DNA of 7,386 nucleotides from JAGVSR01 sp046074825 (GTDB taxonomy: Bacteria > Pseudomonadota > Alphaproteobacteria > Rhizobiales > Hyphomicrobiaceae): the NCBI GenBank assembly GCA_046074825.1, contig JBJTOZ010000114.1:1-7386 (forward strand), read 5' to 3'. This document shows positions 1-6,051 of this stretch, one piece after another. Positions within the stretch are counted from its first letter, which is position 1. The number at the start of each line of letters is the position of its first letter. Under the pieces are notes generated by a model that saw nothing but the letters and a program-made list of their open reading frames with translations, was not told where the DNA came from and ran no database searches. Made by a program: the position numbers and the translations under genes.

Positions 1-1416
1 GAAGCTGATATACTGCGTCGAGCCATGGGTAAAAAAGATAAACATGAAATGGCACGCCAACAGGCGCGTTTTGTTCAAGGGGCAATAAAAAATGGTGTGT
101 CGAAGGATGACTCGCTTTTTATCTTTGATCTTGTGGAGAAATTTGCTGGTTATGGTTTTAATAAATCACACGCTGCCGCTTATGCATTACTAAGTTATCA
201 AACAGCATATCTAAAAGCAAACTATTGCGAGGAATTTCTTGCCGCTTCAATGTCATTAGATAAAGCAAATACTGATAAACTCTCAGTTTTTTGCTCTGAA
301 GCAAAGCGCAATAATATACCTATATTACCACCCTCAATTAATTTTTCCGATATTGATTTTTTAGTTGAAGATAAAAATCCTCTAACTAAAAAAGAGGAAA
401 AAATTCAGAATACTTCAAAAAGAAAGTCTATTCGTTATTCTCTAGCGGCTCTAAAAAATATAGGAGAAGCGTCTGTTAAATCCCTTGTTTCTAACCGTAC
501 GATAAATGGGAATTACAAGTCACTTGCTGACTTTGCGGCCCGAGTTGATACAAAATCTATTAATAAAAGAGGTCTTGAAACTTTATGTAGCTCAGGAGCA
601 TTCGATGACTTAGATAATAATCGTTCTCTTATCTATTCCAATGTTGATGCCATATTATCACAAGCAAATAGGCTGAGCGAAAACAAAAGTTCTGGCACCG
701 ATGATCTTTTTGGTTCATTTGAAGAAAAAAAGACAACGCTTGATTTTCGAACTGAAAAACCTTGGACACAATTGGAACGTCTCCAATTTGAGTTTGATGC
801 ATTAGGTTTTTATTTGTCTGGTCATCCCCTAGATTCCTATGAGAATATACTTAAGAGTATGAATATCAAAAAGTGGACAGATTTCGAAGCAGAAATATCC
901 AATGGAGCGAGTGCTGCACGTTTAGCTGGTATTGTTTTATCTTTACGTGAAAGACGCTCTCAGAAGGGAAACAAATTTGCATTTGCTCTCTTCTCTGATA
1001 ACTCAGGTCAATTTGAAGCTGTTATATTCTCTGATACAATTACCGCTAATCGCCCTCTTTTAGAACCAGGATCTCGTGTTCTTATCTCTGTTGTCGCAGA
1101 AAAAGATGGTGATGCTACAAAATTGAGAGTGCAAACTCTTGAGGATCTAGATCGTGTGGCTGAAAATATGGACAGAAAGTTTTCAATTTATCTCGATCCA
1201 GAAAAATTTTCATTACATGGAAAAAATTTAGATGAATTGAAGTTAGAACTCAAACCTAATCACCTTAATGGGCGTCGAGGCAGCGAAGTACGTCTTATTG
1301 TAATGATTGGAGCTAAGGAAGTTGAACTTCTTTTGCCTGGTCGGTATGACATATCACCCGCATGTCTTGGGAAAATATCAACAATTAAGGGTGTTCATGA
1401 GATACGTGAGTGTTGA
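1..1416 (+). CDS. dnaE: DNA polymerase III subunit alpha, C-terminal part (5' truncated by window edge)
   Basis: This is the C-terminal 471 codons of the replicative polymerase catalytic subunit, which synthesises DNA within the polymerase III holoenzyme. The frame is open from base 1 (E-A-D-I-L-R-R-A then MGKK), so the ATG at 25 is internal and the real start lies upstream. The text follows E. coli DnaE closely: LRRAMGKK, then FAGYGFNKSHAAAYA at 142-186, which is a family hallmark. A helix-hairpin-helix (YSLAALKNIGEASVKSL) follows at about 436-490, then a clamp-binding-like TDDLF at 697-711, and the conserved GFYLSGHPLDSY. An OB-fold occupies about 919-1130, and the C-terminal tail ends at the TGA at 1414-1416. 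The PHP domain and the catalytic aspartates are outside the window. The clamp motif has Thr where the usual Gln stands. No T-rich terminator follows the stop. Identity is very secure; only the missing N-terminus is unseen. Confidence 0.97.
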   Translation, partial: EADILRRAMGKKDKHEMARQQARFVQGAIKNGVSKDDSLFIFDLVEKFAGYGFNKSHAAAYALLSYQTAYLKANYCEEFLAASMSLDKANTDKLSVFCSEAKRNNIPILPPSINFSDIDFLVEDKNPLTKKEEKIQNTSKRKSIRYSLAALKNIGEASVKSLVSNRTINGNYKSLADFAARVDTKSINKRGLETLCSSGAFDDLDNNRSLIYSNVDAILSQANRLSENKSSGTDDLFGSFEEKKTTLDFRTEKPWTQLERLQFEFDALGFYLSGHPLDSYENILKSMNIKKWTDFEAEISNGASAARLAGIVLSLRERRSQKGNKFAFALFSDNSGQFEAVIFSDTITANRPLLEPGSRVLISVVAEKDGDATKLRVQTLEDLDRVAENMDRKFSIYLDPEKFSLHGKNLDELKLELKPNHLNGRRGSEVRLIVMIGAKEVELLLPGRYDISPACLGKISTIKGVHEIREC

Positions 1417-1454
1417 TCTTATGCGCTAACTCCCTCAAATAATTGACATAAGAT
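1416..1454 (+). repeat. 8-bp perfect inverted repeat just after dnaE
   Basis: ATCTTATG at 1416-1423 is matched by its exact reverse complement CATAAGAT at 1447-1454, with 23 bases between. The left arm begins on the last base of the dnaE stop codon. The right arm overlaps the end of a perfect TTGACA hexamer at 1443-1448. No T-run follows the right arm (AAACGCC), so it is not a standard intrinsic terminator. It could be a weak 3' hairpin of the dnaE message or an operator-like site over the rpsB promoter. In AT-rich DNA a chance origin is also possible. Confidence 0.35.
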
Positions 1455-1499
1455 AAACGCCTTCATGCTTGCTATTTTGAAAGTATTAGGCCATATAAA
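1443..1499 (+). promoter_or_regulatory. Candidate promoter region for rpsB-tsf
   Basis: The 206-base gap after dnaE must hold the rpsB promoter if the two genes are separately transcribed. TTGACA at 1443-1448 is a perfect -35 hexamer, but the best -10 at a normal distance (CATGCT, 1464-1469, spacing 15) is poor. A second pairing is TTGCTA at 1469-1474 with TATAAA at 1494-1499, spacing 19, which would start the RNA near 1506 and give a leader of about 115 bases. I cannot choose between them from sequence alone. Confidence 0.3.
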
Positions 1500-1527
1500 G
1501 GCAACTTCACACGCAAATAATGTGCTC

Positions 1528-1615
1528 TTTGGATGAAAAGTCCCAAACGGCGCTCCGGTGGATATCACTGTTGAGATATCTTCTTAGTATTTGCGGAGGT
1601 ACAACCGGAAAAGGA
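1528..1615 (+). promoter_or_regulatory. Foldable 5' leader of rpsB, possible S2 autoregulatory element
   Basis: Several complementary segments sit just before the rpsB start. TTTGG at 1528-1532 pairs with CCAAA at 1543-1547. TCCGGT at 1554-1559 is an exact complement of ACCGGA at 1604-1609, which lies one base before the ribosome binding site AAGGA (1611-1615). Inside that stem, GATATC at 1561-1566 can pair with GATATC at 1575-1580 across an 8-base loop. Two competing pairings exist: CTCCG 1553-1557 with CGGAG 1594-1598, and CGGTG 1556-1560 with CACTG 1566-1570 (one G-U). In E. coli S2 represses its own rpsB-tsf message through the rpsB leader, so a control element here is reasonable. That this fold is the alphaproteobacterial counterpart is inference. 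A GGAGGT at 1595-1600 is too far (22 bases) from the ATG to act as the normal binding site. Confidence 0.4.
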
Positions 1616-1622
1616 ACGAACA

Positions 1623-2609
1623 ATGGCGCTACCTTCTTTTAATATGCGCCAGCTACTTGAGGCTGGCGTTCATTTTGGTCACCAATCTCATCGTTGGAAT
1701 CCCAAAATGGCATCATTTATTTTTGGTGCTCGTAATAATATTCATATTTTAGATCTTGCTCAAACCGTCCCCCTTCTTCATCAGGCTCTTGTGAAGGTTT
1801 CTGATACTGTTGCTGAAGGCGGACGTGTTCTTTTTGTTGCTACAAAACGACAGGCTTCAGAAGGCATCGCGGAATCTGCCAAAAGGTCAGCCCAATATTA
1901 TGTTAATCACAGATGGCTAGGTGGAACGCTGACAAATTGGAAAACGGTCTCCCAATCTATAAGACGGCTGCGCCAACTAGATGAAATATTATCTGATCCT
2001 TCAGGAAGAACAAAAAAAGAAATACTCACTATTCAAAGAGAAAGAGATAAACTCCATCAAGCACTAGGTGGTATTAAAGATATGGGAGGTGTCCCTGACC
2101 TTTTGTTTGTAATAGATACAAATAAAGAGAAAATTGCTATTGAAGAAGGCCGTAAGCTTGGGATTCCAATCGTTGCAATTGTCGATACTAACTGCGATCC
2201 AGACGGCATTGATTTTCCTGTTCCAGGTAATGATGATGCAGGTCGAGCAATTACTCTTTATTGCGACCTAATTGCTCGCGCTGCATTAGATGGTTTAGAG
2301 AGAAGTCAAACAGCCTCTGGCATAGATGTTGGTGCACTAACTCAGCCTCCCACAGAAGAAATTGCCATCAAGTTTAAGGGTATTGAGGCACCCCGTGGAG
2401 AAGCCGACGATCTTAAAAGAATCTCTGGTATCACTAATAAAATTGAGCAACGTCTCAATGATGCAGGTGTCTTCCATTTCTGGCAAATTGCTGATCTTGA
2501 TCCTGAATCAACTAAAGCTCTAGATTTCCAACTTAAGCTGAAAGGGCTTATCGACAGCGAGCGATGGATTGAGCAAGCCAAGAAAATTGTAGAAGAGGCA
2601 TCAGTCTAG
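1623..2609 (+). CDS. rpsB: Small-subunit ribosomal protein S2 with C-terminal helix-hairpin-helix-like extension
   Basis: Structural protein of the 30S subunit. The conserved S2 core spans roughly residues 1-225: LLEAGVHFGHQ near the start, WNPKM and FIFGARN, then HRWLGGTLTNWK from residue 96, GGVPDLLFVIDTNKE, and PVPGNDDA ending at residue 206. The ATG at 1623 is set by AAGGA at 1611-1615 (7-base spacing) and by the match to the family N-terminus. The protein is 328 residues, against about 241 in E. coli. After a linker, residues about 261-328 form an extra domain: DDLKRISGITNKIEQRLNDAG, then FHFWQIADLDPE, LKLKGLI and W-I-E-Q-A-K. This resembles the helix-hairpin-helix tail I know from some alphaproteobacterial S2, L21 and NuoE proteins. 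The hairpin reads GITN where such tails usually have GxGP. tsf follows after 88 bases, as in most bacteria, so co-transcription is likely. Confidence 0.98.
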   Translation: MALPSFNMRQLLEAGVHFGHQSHRWNPKMASFIFGARNNIHILDLAQTVPLLHQALVKVSDTVAEGGRVLFVATKRQASEGIAESAKRSAQYYVNHRWLGGTLTNWKTVSQSIRRLRQLDEILSDPSGRTKKEILTIQRERDKLHQALGGIKDMGGVPDLLFVIDTNKEKIAIEEGRKLGIPIVAIVDTNCDPDGIDFPVPGNDDAGRAITLYCDLIARAALDGLERSQTASGIDVGALTQPPTEEIAIKFKGIEAPRGEADDLKRISGITNKIEQRLNDAGVFHFWQIADLDPESTKALDFQLKLKGLIDSERWIEQAKKIVEEASV

Positions 2610-2697
2610 TTCTCTTTTTTATACTTCATTTATACTAAGTGTTTTTTCGCATAATAAAAAAGTATTCTGCACGTCATTTATTTAAAAAGGACTTCAT

Positions 2698-3642
2698 ATG
2701 ACAAACATTTCCGCAGGTATGGTTAAGGATCTGCGCGACAAAACTGGTGCTGGTATGATGGATTGCAAGCAAGCACTTGTTGAATCAAATGGTAATATGG
2801 AAAGTGCTATAGAATGGCTACGAAAAAAAGGTCTGTCGAAGGCTGCAAAAAAATCTGATCGCATTGCCTCACAAGGTCTTATTGCTTTTCAATCACAAGA
2901 AAACAAAGGCGCTATTGTTGAAGTTAATTCTGAGACAGATTTTGTAGCGCGTAACCCTCAATTTCAAGAAATTGTTCGAAATATTGCCAAGGTTGCTTTA
3001 CTGACTAACGGAGATTACCAAAAATTATTACAAAGCCCATATCCCAGTACCAAGAATACTATTGATACCCATATAAAAGAGGCCATCGCGACTATAGGGG
3101 AAAATATTACGCTTCGTCGCTCAGCATTTCTAAATGTTTCAGAAGGAATTGTTGCTGCCTATATGCACAATAAGATTAGTGATGATTTAGGAAAAATTGG
3201 TGTGCTTGTAGCTCTTGAGAGCAATTCAGATAAAAATAAACTACATGAGTTTGGTAGACAGATTGCTATGCATATTGCTGCAGCATCTCCATTATCTGTT
3301 TCACAAGCCGACCTTGATCCTTCTGTTATTGAGAAAGAAAAAGCTTTTTATCATGAGCAAGCTGCTACCTCTGGTAAGCCTAAGGATATCATTGAAAAAA
3401 TGGTTGAAGGCCGCTTAAAAAAAGAATTTTTCCAACAAGTTTGTCTTTTAAATCAAGTTTTTGTACTTGATGGCAAGATTACAGTTGAAGAGGCACTCAA
3501 AGCCTTTGAGAAAGAGCATGGAACAAATTTAAAAATTAAAGCATTTATTCGTTTTGCGCTTGGAGAGGGTATAGAGAAAAAACAAGAAGATTTTGCAGCT
3601 GAAGTAGCAAAGACCCTAGGAGCGGCTCGATCTCACCCTTAA
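2698..3642 (+). CDS. tsf: Translation elongation factor Ts
   Basis: EF-Ts is the cytoplasmic nucleotide exchange factor that releases GDP from EF-Tu. The N-terminal UBA-like module is clear (MVKDLRDKTGAGMMDCKQAL, residues 8-27, then IEWLRKKG). Next comes the EF-Tu-contacting motif T80-D81-F82-V83, at the same numbering as in E. coli. The two core subdomains and the dimerisation or coiled-coil region follow, with family blocks such as HIAAASPL, SGKP, EGRLKKEF and LLNQVFV. At 314 residues it is a little longer than the E. coli protein (283). The ATG at 2698 has AAGGA at 2687-2691, 6 bases upstream. The 88-base gap from rpsB holds two TTTATACT copies (2618-2625 and 2629-2636) whose TATACT parts resemble -10 boxes, but no partner -35 is evident. 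Expression from the rpsB promoter is the simplest reading. Confidence 0.98.
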   Translation: MTNISAGMVKDLRDKTGAGMMDCKQALVESNGNMESAIEWLRKKGLSKAAKKSDRIASQGLIAFQSQENKGAIVEVNSETDFVARNPQFQEIVRNIAKVALLTNGDYQKLLQSPYPSTKNTIDTHIKEAIATIGENITLRRSAFLNVSEGIVAAYMHNKISDDLGKIGVLVALESNSDKNKLHEFGRQIAMHIAAASPLSVSQADLDPSVIEKEKAFYHEQAATSGKPKDIIEKMVEGRLKKEFFQQVCLLNQVFVLDGKITVEEALKAFEKEHGTNLKIKAFIRFALGEGIEKKQEDFAAEVAKTLGAARSHP

Positions 3643-3736
3643 ATTTCTATAATTTTGTTTTTTACTTTTAAATGTTTATTGAAGTTGAGAAAATCTTTTA
3701 ATACCCGCCCACTTTTTAAAATGATTTCAAGTTCTG

Positions 3737-3791
3737 CTCTTCATTAATAACAAAAGTGATTTTTGCAAGATGATTTTAAAATTATGAAGAG
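3737..3791 (+). repeat. Nested inverted repeat in the tsf-pyrH gap
   Basis: The 208-base gap 3643-3850 is very AT-rich and non-coding. It contains CTCTTCAT at 3737-3744 matched exactly by ATGAAGAG at 3784-3791. Inside it, CAAAA at 3751-3755 pairs with TTTTG at 3761-3765 across a 5-base loop, and ATTTTAAAAT near 3773-3782 is self-complementary. No run of T follows the outer right arm, so a classical terminator is not shown. It could be an RNA leader fold for pyrH or a processing site. No convincing sigma70 promoter with 16-18 base spacing was found in the gap; TTGCAA at 3763-3768 with TATGAA at 3783-3788 is spaced only 14. Confidence 0.3.
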
Positions 3792-3837
3792 ATGAGCTTA
3801 CCCATTAACCATTTATACGAAATGTATTAAATTTATA

Positions 3838-3853
3838 GAGGTAGATAAGATTG
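3838..3853 (+). promoter_or_regulatory. Ribosome binding site fixing a TTG start for pyrH
   Basis: GAGGT at 3838-3842 lies 8 bases before TTG at 3851-3853. An in-frame TAG at 3842-3844 blocks any earlier start, and the next in-frame ATG lies beyond the nucleotide-binding residues. TTG is therefore the initiation codon. Confidence 0.85.
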
Positions 3854-4567
3854 AAAAGTTTTAATTACAAACGGGTACTTTTCAAAATATCAGGTGAAGC
3901 CCTTTTAGGGCAAAGCCAAAACGGAATTGATTTACGAATTGCTCAGAGTTTAGCTCAAGATCTTATAAAAGGTTTAAGCCTTGGTATTCAAATATCGTTA
4001 GTCGTAGGCGGAGGAAACATATTTCGTGGCCTAGATGGTGTTCACAATGGAATGGATAGGGCGACATCAGATTATATGGGCATGCTCGCAACTGTCATGA
4101 ATGCTTTAGCTTTATCTCAAGTAATAAAGGGAATGAATGCAGAGGCGCGCGTGATGTCTGCTATTCCTATGACTTCAGTGTGTGAAACCTATACGATTTC
4201 AAAAGCAAAAGATCATATTTCAAAGGGTCGTATTGCGATATTTGCAGCAGGAACTGGAAATCCATTTTTTACTACAGATACTGCTGCAGTGCTCAGAGCT
4301 ATAGAAACTTCCTCCAATATCATGATTAAGGCCACGCAAGTTGATGGAGTATATTCTTCTGATCCCAAAAAAAATAAAGATGCTCAAAGATTTGATAAGT
4401 TAAGTTATTCTGATGTTCTTCAAAAGAATTTAAAGGTTATGGATGGAACTGCTGTTGCTTTAGCGCGTGATAATCGCCTTCCAGTCATGGTTTGCTCTAT
4501 GAAAGAAAATGGTAATATCCTTAAAGTTATAAACGGGGAGGCCAAAGCCACTCTCATTGAGGAGTGA
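3851..4567 (+). CDS. pyrH: Uridylate (UMP) kinase
   Basis: PyrH phosphorylates UMP to UDP with ATP. It is the gateway from de novo pyrimidine synthesis to UTP and CTP and acts in the cytoplasm as a hexamer of the amino-acid-kinase fold. The motifs are complete: KISGEALLG with Lys12, the glycine-rich VVGGGNIFRG at residues 51-60, and DYMGMLATVMNALAL. GTGNPFFTTDTAA follows from residue 134, with Asp143 matching the conserved Asp of this motif, then KATQVDGVYSSDPKK and the C-terminal GTAVALARDNRLPVMV. Length is 238 residues, close to the E. coli enzyme (241). It starts with TTG, forced by a stop codon three codons upstream. The bacterial enzyme is usually allosteric (GTP activates, UTP inhibits); that is family knowledge, not seen here. 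frr follows after 68 bases. Confidence 0.97.
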   Translation: MKSFNYKRVLFKISGEALLGQSQNGIDLRIAQSLAQDLIKGLSLGIQISLVVGGGNIFRGLDGVHNGMDRATSDYMGMLATVMNALALSQVIKGMNAEARVMSAIPMTSVCETYTISKAKDHISKGRIAIFAAGTGNPFFTTDTAAVLRAIETSSNIMIKATQVDGVYSSDPKKNKDAQRFDKLSYSDVLQKNLKVMDGTAVALARDNRLPVMVCSMKENGNILKVINGEAKATLIEE

Positions 4568-4635
4568 TCGTTTAATCTATTTCCAGTAAAAATATATCTA
4601 CTAAAGGATTTATAAAATTTCATAATAGGTCAGTC

Positions 4636-5202
4636 ATGGCAATACTTCCATCATATGATATCAAAGAATTAGAAAATCGTATGCGCGCATCTATAGAAGC
4701 CTACAAACGAGAATTGTCTGGGTTGCGTACGGGGAGGGCAAGTGCACATCTCCTTGATCCAGTACAGGTATCTGTCTACGGTTCACGTATGCCTCTTAAT
4801 CAGTTAGCTACAATAACGACACCTGAACCGCGTATGATTTCTGTTCAAGTCTGGGACCGCAGCAATGTGGTATCAGCTGAGAAAGCCATAAGAGAGGCTA
4901 ATCTTGGAGTAAATCCACAAGTAGATGGACAAATTATTCGTTTGCCTTTGCCAGCACCGACTGCTGAACGTCGGACAGAATTAATTAAACAAGCTCATAA
5001 ATACGCCGAAACTCACAGAGTAGCTGTTAGAAATGTTCGAAGAGACGGTTTAGATCTTCTAAAAAAACTCGAGAAAGAAGGAAAAATCGGTGAAGATGAC
5101 CATAAAAAAAATAGTGCAAAAATTCAGGATTTAACCGATAGGCTAATAAAAGAAATAGACCAAATTTTATCTTCGAAAGAAGCTGAAATTCAAAAAGTAT
5201 AA
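4636..5202 (+). CDS. frr: Ribosome recycling factor
   Basis: RRF acts with EF-G to split post-termination ribosomes. It is 188 residues, near the usual 185. The three-helix-bundle domain I is built from the N- and C-terminal parts: L-R-T-G-R-A-S at residues 30-36, and AVRNVRRDG with Arg135 matching the essential Arg132 of E. coli, then a lysine-rich KKLEKEGKIGEDDHKK and a charged terminal helix. The smaller domain II lies between, with VSVYGSRMPLNQLA, MISVQVWDRS, and IIRLPLPAPTAERR closing it. The ATG at 4636 fits the family N-terminus, but its only nearby purine run is AGG at 4627-4629. A better AAAGGA at 4603-4608 is 27 bases away and has no usable start after it. Translation may thus be weak or may depend on context. 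Confidence 0.97.
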   Translation: MAILPSYDIKELENRMRASIEAYKRELSGLRTGRASAHLLDPVQVSVYGSRMPLNQLATITTPEPRMISVQVWDRSNVVSAEKAIREANLGVNPQVDGQIIRLPLPAPTAERRTELIKQAHKYAETHRVAVRNVRRDGLDLLKKLEKEGKIGEDDHKKNSAKIQDLTDRLIKEIDQILSSKEAEIQKV

Positions 5203-5238
5203 AGGATAAAACTTAAATATTTTATTCTATGTAGATTC

Positions 5239-5274
5239 TTGATATGAAGTTGATAAACAGTGCATTAGTATAAA
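5239..5274 (+). promoter_or_regulatory. Weak candidate promoter ahead of uppS
   Basis: The 97-base gap between frr and uppS has TTGATA twice (5239-5244 and 5250-5255, each 5 of 6 to TTGACA) and TATAAA at 5269-5274 (5 of 6 to TATAAT). The spacings of 24 and 13 bases are both off the optimum of 17, so this is a suggestion only. A promoter here would separate the uppS-cdsA-dxr block from frr. Confidence 0.2.
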
Positions 5275-5299
5275 TTTTAAGGCAAGTGCAGCCAATTCG

Positions 5300-6037
5300 A
5301 TGAAAAATATAGATTGCGATAATATACAACCAAACCACATTGCCATTATTATGGATGGTAATGGTCGTTGGGCGGCTGAACGTGGTATGCCTAGAATATT
5401 TGGTCACAAAAAGGGGGTTGAGGCTGTTAGAAGAACTGTTAAAGCTGCGGCTCTTCGTGGGATCTCATTTCTAACTCTCTACTGCTTCTCCTCTGATAAT
5501 TGGTCTCGACCTGCAAGTGAGGTAGATGACCTTATGTCACTTTTGCGTCGCTACATCAGAAGTGATCTCGTTGAATTAAATAAATCGAACGTTCGCATAC
5601 AATGTATTGGTGAGAAGGACAGGCTAGCACCTGATATTCTTTCTCTTATTCTTGAAGCAGTAGAGCTTACCAAGTCAAACGATGGCTTGACCCTAGTTGT
5701 TGCTATTAACTATGGTTCACGAAATGAAATTACTAGAGCAGCTATCAAGTTAGGACAACAAATTGTCGAAGGGAAACTAAATCCCTTAAATATAACCACG
5801 GAAATCTTTTCAAAATGTTTAGATACTGAAGGTTTGCCAGATCCCGATCTTGTTATCCGTACAAGCGGTGAGATGAGGCTTTCAAATTTTCTTCTCTGGC
5901 AATCAGCCTATTCTGAGTTTGTTTTTTTAAAAGAATACTGGCCAGATTTTAGCGAAAATAGTCTTGATGAGGCTATTAACGTCTACAAATTAAGAGAAAG
6001 ACGTTTTGGCGGACTTTCTAGAATATCAAAGGTCTGA
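5300..6037 (+). CDS. uppS: Undecaprenyl diphosphate synthase (cis-prenyltransferase)
   Basis: UppS adds isopentenyl units in cis to farnesyl diphosphate. The product is the C55 lipid carrier for peptidoglycan and other wall polymers, made at the inner face of the membrane. The signature HIAIIMDGNGRWA starts at residue 13, with catalytic Asp19 (E. coli Asp26). It is followed by RIFGHKKG, then YCFSSDNWSRP, VVAINYGSRNEI and PDLVIRTSGEMRLSNFLLWQ. Arg187, Arg193, Ser195 and Glu206 match E. coli Arg194, Arg200, Ser202 and Glu213 at a constant offset of 7, so the active site is intact. Length is 245 residues against 253 in E. coli. ATG 5300 is the only start that keeps the whole signature, but it has no good ribosome binding site; AAGG at 5279-5282 is 17 bases away. 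cdsA begins 11 bases after the stop. Confidence 0.97.
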   Translation: MKNIDCDNIQPNHIAIIMDGNGRWAAERGMPRIFGHKKGVEAVRRTVKAAALRGISFLTLYCFSSDNWSRPASEVDDLMSLLRRYIRSDLVELNKSNVRIQCIGEKDRLAPDILSLILEAVELTKSNDGLTLVVAINYGSRNEITRAAIKLGQQIVEGKLNPLNITTEIFSKCLDTEGLPDPDLVIRTSGEMRLSNFLLWQSAYSEFVFLKEYWPDFSENSLDEAINVYKLRERRFGGLSRISKV

Positions 6038-6051
6038 AGGCTAGCGATATG
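6036..6051 (+). promoter_or_regulatory. cdsA ribosome binding site overlapping the uppS stop
   Basis: GAAGG at 6036-6040 overlaps the TGA that ends uppS (6035-6037) and lies 8 bases before the cdsA ATG at 6049. Ribosomes finishing uppS would uncover or reuse this site, so the two genes are probably translationally coupled. Confidence 0.7.

Noticed and set aside
25..27. ATG as a start for the first gene
   Set aside because: The eight codons before it continue the DnaE family sequence, so the ATG is an internal methionine of a gene cut by the window edge.
1595..1600. GGAGGT as the ribosome binding site of rpsB or of a small upstream gene
   Set aside because: It is 22 bases from the rpsB ATG, and no ATG, GTG or TTG lies at a usable distance after it; AAGGA at 1611-1615 fits better.
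2342..2581. 79-residue reading frame on the minus strand
   Set aside because: It lies wholly antisense to the S2 C-terminal extension, has serine-rich text with no family resemblance, and the + strand frame is clearly the real gene.
2642..2661. T6 / A6 inverted repeat between rpsB and tsf as a terminator
   Set aside because: The stem would be six A-U pairs with no G-C pair, and no T-run follows the right arm; it is expected by chance in this AT-rich gap.
3215..3418. 67-residue + strand frame inside tsf
   Set aside because: Out of frame within a well-conserved tsf region; the leucine-rich text is a by-product of AT-rich codons.
4420..4623. 67-residue minus strand frame over the pyrH 3' end
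   Set aside because: Antisense to the conserved pyrH C-terminus with no recognisable motif.
5222..5407. 61-residue minus strand frame over the frr-uppS gap and uppS start
   Set aside because: Antisense to the uppS catalytic signature, and no protein-like features are seen.
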